Assembly: GCA_017561825.1 (NCBI GenBank) | Contig: JAFZBK010000012.1 | Span: 1-47,122, forward strand | Direction of reading: 5' to 3' | DNA length: 47,122 bases | Source: Prevotella sp. | GTDB lineage: Bacteria; Bacteroidota; Bacteroidia; Bacteroidales; Bacteroidaceae | Shown: in pieces, positions 40,397 through 47,122 of the stretch | How positions within the stretch are numbered: the stretch's first letter is position 1 | How the letters are laid out: the number at the start of each line of letters is the position of its first letter | Notes under the pieces: generated by a model | The model's input: the letters and a program-made list of their open reading frames with translations, nothing else | The model's database searches: none | What the model was told of the DNA's origin: nothing | Made by a program: the position numbers and the translations under genes

Positions 40397-42454
40397 ATGA
40401 ACAAATTCAAGACCTCTGAAAACAGTTATTGGCGCAATCTGCTCACCCGTTCGGCACTCGTCATCGTGTCAGTAATCATCATCGTGTGGTTCCTGCCCCG
40501 CAACAGCGGTCCGCAGTTCCGCTATGATGTAGGTAAGCCATGGATGTACGGATCGCTTATCGCGAAGTTCGACTTCCCCATCTACAAGACCGATGAGGCC
40601 ATCAAGGCAGAACAGGATAGTCTGCTGAATCAACTGGAACCCTACTATAATTTCAAGGAGAACGTTGAGAAAGAACAGATTGCAAAGTTCTACGAGAAAT
40701 ACAAGGACGGTATCCCTGGGTTGTCAAAAGACTATGTGACAACGATTATCGACCGTCTGCACCGTCTGTATCAGGCGGGTATCATGAACCAGTCCGACTA
40801 CTCCAAGAACTTCAAGGACTCCACCAGTTTTGTGCGGGTAGTCAGCGGAAAGACTGTCACCAGCGTTCCCATCAACTGCATCTACTCCACGATGGCCGCC
40901 TACGAACAACTGTTCATGGACGAGAAGCTCGGAGCACAGCGCCAGATCCTGCAGAAGTGCAACTTGAATGAATACCTCACGCCGAACCTTACCTACGACA
41001 AGGAACGCAGCGAGACAGAGATAGCCGATGTCGTCAGCAGTGTAGCCATCGCCAGCGGCATGGTACTCACCGGTCAGAAGATCATCGACCGTGGAGAGAT
41101 TGTGGATGAGCATACGTTCCGTGTGCTCAGCAGCTTCGAGCGTGAGATGGTACGACGCAGTGCCAACAGCAGCGAGGTGTCGTCAACCATTGCAGGACAA
41201 GCCCTCTTCGTGGGTATCATCATGATTCTCTTCACCTTGTACATCGCCCTCTTCAGGAAGGATTACTTCGATAAACCCCGAAGTCTGATGATGCTCTACG
41301 CCCTCATCACCATCTTCCCCATCCTTGTTTCCCTGATGATGGAGCACAACGTGCTGAGTGTGTATGTGCTGCCCTTTGCCATCGTACCGATTTTCATCCG
41401 CGTGTTCATGGACTCCCGTACTGCTTTCATCTCACATGTGGTGATGACTTTGATCTGCGCCGCTGCGGTGAAGTACCAGTATGAGTTCATTATCATCCAG
41501 CTGGTGGCCGGTCTGGTGGCTATCTACTCCCTCCGCGAACTGTCGCAACGAGCCCAGTTGTTCAAGACCGCCATCCTTGTCACCCTTGCAAGTTGTGCCG
41601 TCTATTTCGCCTTACAACTGATGCAGGACAACAGTATCCTCACCATGGACCACAGCATGTACAAGCACTTCATCGCCAACGGTGTGATGCTGCTCTTTGC
41701 CTATCCCCTTATGCTGGTGGTGGAGAAGATGTTCGGGTTCATCTCGAATGTCACCCTCATCGAGTTGTCGAACACCAGTAAGGACCTGCTCCGCAAGATG
41801 AGCGAGGTGGCTCCCGGCACCTTCCAGCACTCCATCATGGTGGGTAACCTCGCGGCAGCCATCTCCGACAAGATTGATGCGAAGACCCAGCTTGTCAGAA
41901 CAGGTGCCCTCTACCACGATATCGGTAAGATCCAGAATCCCGCTTTCTTCACAGAGAATCAGGCAGGTGTGAATCCGCTGAACAAGATGGACCGCAAGGC
42001 CGCGGCACAGATTATTATCAGTCATGTGACCGAAGGACTGAAGTTAGCGGATAAGTACGACCTGCCTACAGAGATCAAGGACTTCATCACGACCCACCAC
42101 GGATTAGGTAAGACCAAGTATTTCTATATCTCCTACAAGAACGAACACCCCAAGGAGAAGATTGACGAGTCCGTGTTCTCTTACGCAGGACCGAACCCCT
42201 TTACCCGTGAACAGGCAATCCTCATGATGGCCGATACCGTGGAGGCCGCCTCCCGTTCGTTATCCGACTACACCGAAGAGAGCATCAGTAACCTGGTGAA
42301 CACCCTCATCGACGGTCAGGTGAACGATGGCTACTATACCGACTGCCCCATCACCTTCCACGACATCAATGTGGCCAAGCAGGTGCTGATAGAGCGTTTG
42401 AAGGTGATCTACCACACCCGTATCAGTTACCCGGAACTGAAGAAAAGCAAATAA
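40397..42454 (+). CDS. 7TM-HD phosphohydrolase (PgpH-like)
   Basis: A 685-residue membrane protein. The N-terminal helix (about 12-33) is followed by a periplasmic 7TM-HDED extracellular region (about 40-265), a bundle of seven membrane helices (about 280-455) and a cytoplasmic HD domain (about 475-680). The HD signature is [18 protein letters not shown] and [16 protein letters not shown], with the second His of [11 protein letters not shown]. In Firmicutes this architecture (PgpH) hydrolyses c-di-AMP; the same role here is inferred. ATG 40397 is used; the frame could extend 30 nt upstream but would overlap the promoter. A putative terminator (42478-42513) follows. Confidence 0.88.
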   Translation: MNKFKTSENSYWRNLLTRSALVIVSVIIIVWFLPRNSGPQFRYDVGKPWMYGSLIAKFDFPIYKTDEAIKAEQDSLLNQLEPYYNFKENVEKEQIAKFYEKYKDGIPGLSKDYVTTIIDRLHRLYQAGIMNQSDYSKNFKDSTSFVRVVSGKTVTSVPINCIYSTMAAYEQLFMDEKLGAQRQILQKCNLNEYLTPNLTYDKERSETEIADVVSSVAIASGMVLTGQKIIDRGEIVDEHTFRVLSSFEREMVRRSANSSEVSSTIAGQALFVGIIMILFTLYIALFRKDYFDKPRSLMMLYALITIFPILVSLMMEHNVLSVYVLPFAIVPIFIRVFMDSRTAFISHVVMTLICAAAVKYQYEFIIIQLVAGLVAIYSLRELSQRAQLFKTAILVTLASCAVYFALQLMQDNSILTMDHSMYKHFIANGVMLLFAYPLMLVVEKMFGFISNVTLIELSNTSKDLLRKMSEVAPGTFQHSIMVGNLAAAISDKIDAKTQLVRTGALYHDIGKIQNPAFFTENQAGVNPLNKMDRKAAAQIIISHVTEGLKLADKYDLPTEIKDFITTHHGLGKTKYFYISYKNEHPKEKIDESVFSYAGPNPFTREQAILMMADTVEAASRSLSDYTEESISNLVNTLIDGQVNDGYYTDCPITFHDINVAKQVLIERLKVIYHTRISYPELKKSK

Positions 42455-42477
42455 TATAGCTCGCTTTAGCTGACAAT

Positions 42478-42525
42478 CGTTTCTGCACATTTCTCTTGAT
42501 TTGTGCAGAAATGAGCGTTTGTTCT
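42478..42525 (+). terminator. Terminator downstream of the 7TM-HD gene
   Basis: A 12-bp stem (42478-42489 with 42502-42513, one G-T pair; core TTTCTGCACA / TGTGCAGAAA) with a 12-nt loop. It is followed by a T-rich stretch (TTTGTTCTTTT). Confidence 0.65.
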
Positions 42526-42579
42526 TTTAATAAAAGTTAAACATTCCTCCCTTTTACAGGAAATTCAGAACAATACAGG

Positions 42580-42587
42580 TAACTTTG
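42580..42587 (+). promoter_or_regulatory. -7 box for the FadL-family gene
   Basis: TAACTTTG matches TAnnTTTG, 26 nt before ATG 42614. No -33 TTTG at the right distance. Confidence 0.45.
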
Positions 42588-42613
42588 CAACCAAATTTTT
42601 TAAGGTATTTAAG

Positions 42614-44146
42614 ATGAGTAAAGTAAAATTAATCAGCATCGTATTCATGATGACAGTCGCCAGCAACGTTTGGGCAGGCGGCATTCTTACAAACACCAAT
42701 CAGAACATCGCTTTCAACCGCAACATGGCGCGTGACGGTATTATTGGGATTGACGGCGTTTACAGCAACCCAGCAGGTGTTGTTTTCATGGACAATGGTT
42801 TCCATCTCTCTTTGAACTGGCAGGTGGCTTTCCAAACCCGTTCCATTTTCACCACCAATCCTGACTTCGCCTTGGGCATGAACAACAATGGTGTCAAGAC
42901 CAAGAAGTTCAAGGGTGTGGCCAATGTGCCGTTCATCCCCTCCGCTCAGGCTGCTTACAACACAGGTCGTTGGAGTCTGCAGGCCAACATCGCCTTCACC
43001 GGTGGTGGTGGAAAGTGTGAGTTTTCAGACGGTATCGGCTCTTTTGAGAGTGCCGTAGGCGCCATTGCCAATAGACTGAAACCCTTAGGAGCTACAGGAT
43101 ATGATGTGGATGGATTCATGAGCGGTAAGCAGTATTACATCGGCTTCACTTTGGGTGCAGCCTACAAGCTCACCGATAACCTCTCCGTTTATGGAGGTGC
43201 CCGTCTGCTGTATGGTACTGCTTCCTATAAGGCCCGTATGAATAACATCATCGTGAACACTGAAGCAGGAGCCGTTCCCTTCGGCACCTTCCTCGATAAT
43301 GCCAACGCAAGGATTGCCGGTGGTATTGCCCAGTATGCTGAGGGTATCAGTCAGATAGAGGCAGGTATCGCACAGTATCAGGCTGCAGGCTTACCTGCAC
43401 CTGATGAGCTGACCGCCAAACTGACTGCCGCACAAACTGCCAAGGCACAGTTGGAGCGTTCACAGAAGGATCTTCAACCCCTCGAGACCTATCGTGAGGG
43501 TGTGAGCATGATGTCTGATCAAACTGGTTTTGGTATTGCTCCCATCATCGGTCTTGACTATAAGATTGGTGCTTTCAACTTCGGTGCCAAGTATGAGTTC
43601 AAGACCCGTATGCGTATGAAGAACAATTCCACTGTAAAGGAAGCTCATCAGATTGAGGCAGTGAACAAGTACCGTGATGGCAGCAGCATTCCTGAGGATC
43701 AGCCCGCCCTCTTCACCGTAGGTGGTCAGTGGTCAATAACTCCCTCCGTACGCGTCATGGCTGGCTATCACCAGTTCTTCGATAAGTCAGCCCACTGGTA
43801 CAACCACGACGAGAAAAAGCTCGATAGTAATACTTGGGAATACAACGGCGGTGTTGAATGGGATGTGAACGATAAGCTGTTGGTCAGCGGTGGTTTCCAG
43901 AAGACCAACTACGGACTGTCTGACGAGTACATGAACGATATGTCGTTCGTGGTGAGCAGCTACACCTACGGACTGGGACTCCGTTATAAGGTTAGTGACA
44001 AGGTGAAGGTGAACGTGGCCTATTTCCAGACCAACTACGACACCTACAAGCAGGATGTGACACCCACCGCCACCAATGCCACTACACATAACGACTATAC
44101 CCGCACCAACCGTGTGCTTGGTGTAGGTGTCGATATCGACTTCTAA
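42614..44146 (+). CDS. FadL/OmpP1-family outer-membrane protein
   Basis: A 510-residue outer-membrane protein. It has a signal peptide (about 1-21, ending NVWA), then the FadL-type N-terminus GGILTNTNQNIAFNRNMARDG, and a strand-rich barrel finishing in DIDF. Homologues transport long-chain fatty acids or aromatic hydrocarbons across the outer membrane; what this one carries is not known. A segment at about 215-295 is Ala/Gln-rich and low in strand character (EGISQIEAGIAQYQAAG, LTAAQTAKAQLERSQ) and probably forms an external or periplasmic coiled coil. It converges with priA across 13 nt. Confidence 0.85.
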   Translation: MSKVKLISIVFMMTVASNVWAGGILTNTNQNIAFNRNMARDGIIGIDGVYSNPAGVVFMDNGFHLSLNWQVAFQTRSIFTTNPDFALGMNNNGVKTKKFKGVANVPFIPSAQAAYNTGRWSLQANIAFTGGGGKCEFSDGIGSFESAVGAIANRLKPLGATGYDVDGFMSGKQYYIGFTLGAAYKLTDNLSVYGGARLLYGTASYKARMNNIIVNTEAGAVPFGTFLDNANARIAGGIAQYAEGISQIEAGIAQYQAAGLPAPDELTAKLTAAQTAKAQLERSQKDLQPLETYREGVSMMSDQTGFGIAPIIGLDYKIGAFNFGAKYEFKTRMRMKNNSTVKEAHQIEAVNKYRDGSSIPEDQPALFTVGGQWSITPSVRVMAGYHQFFDKSAHWYNHDEKKLDSNTWEYNGGVEWDVNDKLLVSGGFQKTNYGLSDEYMNDMSFVVSSYTYGLGLRYKVSDKVKVNVAYFQTNYDTYKQDVTPTATNATTHNDYTRTNRVLGVGVDIDF

Positions 44147-44159
44147 TCAAACGGATTCA

Positions 44160-46430
44160 TTACAGCGGATCCACATCGAAGTAGATCTGCAATGCGTTAT
44201 ACCGCGAGTCTTGCATCATCTGGTTCTGGATGAGCCGCAAGCACTCGCGGACTTTTTTATGATCGATACCGTTCTCCAATTTGAGAACCAGCTTACGAAT
44301 ATGCATCGACTTCACCTTGGCGATGGCAGGCTTGTCAGGACCTAACACGCGTTCACCAAACCACTGTCGTAACCGTGTTCCCATCTCCATGCCCGCCGTG
44401 TTCGCCACCTGCTCATAGCGGTGTTTCAGGAACACATACACCAGATGGTAGTAAGGCGGATAGCGGAAGGCGCGACGCTCCTCCAACAGTTCTTGGAAGA
44501 AGGTGGAATAGTCGTTGGTCACCACCTGCTGGATCACGGGCAGCTGCGGACTCTTCGTCTGTAGGATTACCAGTCCTCGTTTCCCCTTACGACCTGCCCT
44601 GCCACTCACCTGTGCCATCATCGTGAACGCATGTTCATAGGCACGGAAGTCGGGATAGTTCAGCATCGAGTCGGCATTCAGGATGCCCACTACCGACACG
44701 CGGTCGAAATCCAGTCCTTTACTGATCATCTGCGTACCGATCAGCAGTTGCGTACGACCCGCGGCGAAGTCGTTGATCAGTCGTTCATAGGCATTCCTCG
44801 TCCTGGTGGTATCCAGATCCATCCTCGCCACGCGCACCTCTGGGAAGATCTCCATGATCTTGTCCTCTATCTTCTCCGTTCCGTAACCCCTGCCCGTCAG
44901 GTTCGTATTCCCACAGTTAGGACACTTATCGGGCACCTGGTACGTGTTACCGCAGTAATGACAAGTTAGCTGACCCGTATTCTTGTGATAGGTAAGCGAT
45001 ACGTCGCAATGCTGACAATGAGGCACCCATCCGCACACCTTGCACTCGATCATCGGTGCAAAGCCCCTGCGGTTCTGGAAGAGGATCACCTGCTCATTAG
45101 CCTCTAATGCCTTGCGGATGCTGGCTAACAACAGTGGTGAGAACGGACCGTTCATCATCTTCCTTCGCTGCAGGTCGCGGATATCCACCACCTGTATCTC
45201 GGGCAACTGGATATCCTGATAGCGTTGCTGGAGCGACACCAGTCCGTATTTCCCCACCTTTGTATTATAGTAGCTCTCCATCGAAGGCGTGGCCGTTCCT
45301 AATAACACCTTAGCTGTTCCGTACATCTGTGCCAGCATGATCGCTACGCTGCGGGCATGATAACGTGGAGCCGGATCCTGTTGCTTGAACGATGTCTCGT
45401 GTTCCTCATCGATAATCACCAACCCTAAGCGTTGGAAGGGCAGGAACACAGCCGAGCGGGCACCGAGAATCACGTCGTATGGATTGGCCGACAGCTGTTT
45501 CTTCCAGATCTCCACCCGCTCTGCATCACTGTATTTCGAATGGTAGATACCTAAACGGTTGCCGAACACTCGCTGCAGACGGTCACGCATCTGTACCGTG
45601 AGGGCGATCTCGGGCAACAGGTAGAGCACCTGCTGTTTCTTCTCGATGGCCTCCTTGATCATGTGGATATAGATCTCGGTCTTACCGCTTGAGGTAACGC
45701 CATGCAACAACACGATCTTCTTGCTCAGGAACTGGAACAGGATCTGGTTATAGGCCTCCTGCTGCGGTACGTTCAGCTTCTTGATCCGTTCAAGATGTGG
45801 CTCACCACCATGGTTCAGCCGTCCTACCTCCTTCTCATACAGCACCAGGAACTTCTTGTCAACCAACTGTTTCAACACCGCTGCCGTGCAATGCGAGAAA
45901 TTCATCAGTTCATCCTTCGATACTTCCTGCACCGCCACTTCCGCACTGATCTCATCCCAATGCGACAGCTGCAGATAGTCGATGAACACCTTCTGCTGCT
46001 TGGGAGCACGTGCCAGCACATCCAATGCGATATGCAGGGACTGCTCGTTACGGTATTTCTCGCCTAATGTTACGTAAGTCTCTTGCTTCGGCTTATACCC
46101 CTCAACGGTTTTCATCCCCAACGGGAAGGCCGCATTATAAACCTCACCGATGGGCGATAGGTAGTAGTCGGCGATCCACTGCCACAGTCGGAACTGTTCT
46201 TCGCGAACCACAGGCTCCGCATCCAGCACTTCCAGCACGTCCTTGATCTGCGCAAAGTCGGGCTTCCTGTCGTGTACCTCTACCGCTAAACCCACATACC
46301 GTTTGCTCTTTCCTAATGGCACCAATAGACGCACTCCCCTCTTCACCTTCTCCGCCAACTTCTCAGGCACGGAGTAGGTAAAGAACCCTTCCAAGGGCAG
46401 GGGCAATATCACGTCAACGTATCTCTTCAT
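44160..46430 (-). CDS. priA: Primosomal protein N' (replication restart helicase)
   Basis: A 756-residue helicase that loads the replisome at stalled forks. It has an N-terminal DNA-binding domain (YVDVILPLPLEGFFTY). The helicase core carries Walker A GVTSSGKTEIYI (about 234-245) and Walker B DEEHETSFKQ. Eight zinc-binding cysteines lie around CKVCGWVPHCQHCDVSL and CHYCG...CPNCG. A C-terminal domain follows. ATG 46430 gives the normal N-terminus MKRYVDVILPL; the frame opens five codons earlier. It converges with the FadL gene. Confidence 0.95.
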   Translation of the reverse strand: MKRYVDVILPLPLEGFFTYSVPEKLAEKVKRGVRLLVPLGKSKRYVGLAVEVHDRKPDFAQIKDVLEVLDAEPVVREEQFRLWQWIADYYLSPIGEVYNAAFPLGMKTVEGYKPKQETYVTLGEKYRNEQSLHIALDVLARAPKQQKVFIDYLQLSHWDEISAEVAVQEVSKDELMNFSHCTAAVLKQLVDKKFLVLYEKEVGRLNHGGEPHLERIKKLNVPQQEAYNQILFQFLSKKIVLLHGVTSSGKTEIYIHMIKEAIEKKQQVLYLLPEIALTVQMRDRLQRVFGNRLGIYHSKYSDAERVEIWKKQLSANPYDVILGARSAVFLPFQRLGLVIIDEEHETSFKQQDPAPRYHARSVAIMLAQMYGTAKVLLGTATPSMESYYNTKVGKYGLVSLQQRYQDIQLPEIQVVDIRDLQRRKMMNGPFSPLLLASIRKALEANEQVILFQNRRGFAPMIECKVCGWVPHCQHCDVSLTYHKNTGQLTCHYCGNTYQVPDKCPNCGNTNLTGRGYGTEKIEDKIMEIFPEVRVARMDLDTTRTRNAYERLINDFAAGRTQLLIGTQMISKGLDFDRVSVVGILNADSMLNYPDFRAYEHAFTMMAQVSGRAGRKGKRGLVILQTKSPQLPVIQQVVTNDYSTFFQELLEERRAFRYPPYYHLVYVFLKHRYEQVANTAGMEMGTRLRQWFGERVLGPDKPAIAKVKSMHIRKLVLKLENGIDHKKVRECLRLIQNQMMQDSRYNALQIYFDVDPL

Positions 46431-46442
46431 TAAATACCACTG

Positions 46443-46450
46443 CAAATATA
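46443..46450 (-). promoter_or_regulatory. -7 box for priA
   Basis: Minus-strand TATATTTG matches TAnnTTTG and lies only 13 nt before ATG 46430, which implies a very short leader. No -33 match. Confidence 0.35.
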
Positions 46451-46527
46451 CGGAAATAATTAGGAATAAAATCGTATTCGATGGATTTTTTTAGAAGTCC
46501 GCAACAGTGTCTGCCATCAGTACTTAC

Positions 46528-47122
46528 TTATTGCTCCACCATCTTATATACTTTTCCTTGATTGGTCCTGCGTACCTCGAAATTGAACTGGGTGTCGTTC
46601 AGGGCATTGCCCATGGCCGTATTACTGATACCAGGATCAAACGAGGCATAGAAGCAACTCAAAATCTCTTTGATCTCATCAATGGAGAGCCAGCGGGCCT
46701 CTTCCGACGACCTAGGATTTCGGAATGTACTGGCAATCATTTCCTCGAGGGTATAGAGCTGCTGGTAGCATTCGTTCTCCTTGATCAGTTCGGCAATCTC
46801 CGCATCATCCAGCCAGAAGCGTTCACCATTATTAAATAGATGGAGGGCTTGGGCGAAGAGCTGCTGGTGATTCAGCGAGTCGTCATAGTTGATATGTCCA
46901 GTCACACCGATGCAGGCAAAACGGCGGGATCCTGTAGGATCAGTAAGTGGCTTTCGCTTGTTGGTGGTACCGATGAATGAGGTGTATCTGCGGTACTGTT
47001 TGATGGTCTTGCCGTATGGCGGACGGAACTTCACGTCAGCCGACGAGAGCAGGTATTTCAGCACCACCTGCTGCCCCTTGGTGGTCTTGTCGAACTCATC
47101 GATGTTGATCAGTGCGAACGAG
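46528..47122 (-). CDS. VirE/DUF3874-type ATPase, C-terminal part (cut by window edge)
   Basis: About 197 residues of a larger protein whose N-terminus lies beyond the right edge. The visible part begins with a Walker B LINIDEFDKTTKG, continues RRYTSFIGTTNKRKPLTDPTGSRRFACIGVTG, and ends in a region typical of DUF3874. This domain follows the P-loop VirE/VapE domain in Bacteroidetes proteins named for BT4734 and BF3469. The reading frame is open to the edge, so an internal GTG at 47067 is not the start. Such proteins are frequent in integrative and phage-like regions, so a mobile region may begin here. The exact function is unknown. Confidence 0.72.
   Translation of the reverse strand, partial: SFALINIDEFDKTTKGQQVVLKYLLSSADVKFRPPYGKTIKQYRRYTSFIGTTNKRKPLTDPTGSRRFACIGVTGHINYDDSLNHQQLFAQALHLFNNGERFWLDDAEIAELIKENECYQQLYTLEEMIASTFRNPRSSEEARWLSIDEIKEILSCFYASFDPGISNTAMGNALNDTQFNFEVRRTNQGKVYKMVEQ

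Noticed and set aside
1-47122. tRNA, rRNA, riboswitch, insertion sequence or replication origin
   Set aside because: Reading through the intergenic regions I saw no cloverleaf, rRNA core, transposase, terminal inverted repeats or clustered DnaA boxes; a covariance-model scan would be needed to exclude small RNAs.

Overview
The window looks like a chromosomal segment of a gut- or rumen-type Bacteroidales bacterium, most likely from the Prevotellaceae. The evidence is in the sequence: promoters follow the Bacteroidetes pattern (TTTG, 19-20 bp, then TAnnTTTG) instead of the E. coli pattern, and Shine-Dalgarno sites are essentially absent. Typical family markers are present: a TonB-dependent receptor with an STN domain, DUF4249 and FecR proteins, an 'outer membrane beta-barrel' receptor, a VirE/DUF3874-type mobile protein and a hexameric glutamate dehydrogenase. 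The species is inferred, not proven. No rRNA, tRNA, CRISPR array or intact insertion sequence was recognised.

Layout. 1-1049: AT-rich left edge with the tail of an AAA ATPase overlapping a Toprim-like protein, probably a two-gene defence module. 1113-2303: sugar-isomerase-like protein. 2333-8492: a divergent AraC regulator and the run dcuB, asparaginase, porin, aspA. Together these would take asparagine to aspartate to fumarate and exchange C4-dicarboxylates for fumarate respiration. 8676-12454: a partner-switching module, with a membrane PP2C phosphatase fused to an RsbW-like kinase, an SLC13/RCK transporter and a STAS protein, followed by an AlkD-like protein. 13284-15689: an outer-membrane receptor. 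15835-18245: an AmmeMemoRadiSam locus in which MEMO and AMMECR1 are fused and exported, followed by the radical SAM enzyme. 18283-18363: a possible dehydrogenase remnant.

18439-25384 is on the minus strand: class II aldolase, a GH9 cellulase, an aquaporin and a large PEP/pyruvate-binding-domain protein with degenerate receiver-like regions. 25731-31602 holds gdhA, RlpA, a glycine-zipper lipoprotein, Xaa-Pro aminopeptidase and malate dehydrogenase. 31720-36893 is an ECF sigma / TonB receptor / DUF4249 / FecR cluster with the anti-sigma factor unusually last. 36994-46430 holds housekeeping genes: gamma carbonic anhydrase, waaA, gltX, a PgpH-like 7TM-HD protein, a FadL-family protein and priA. 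The right edge (46528-47122) cuts into a VirE/DUF3874 ATPase typical of mobile regions.

The most unusual signal is a set of nine short arrays with a strict 7-nucleotide period (about 21-38 nt each). Their unit sequences differ but are all strand-biased. They occur between genes and also inside genes: two in the MEMO-AMMECR1 fusion and two in waaA. One abuts, and its decayed extension supplies, the TTG start of the radical SAM gene, and another supplies the waaA stop codon. They look like a heptamer-repeat family that has inserted into, and become part of, proteins.
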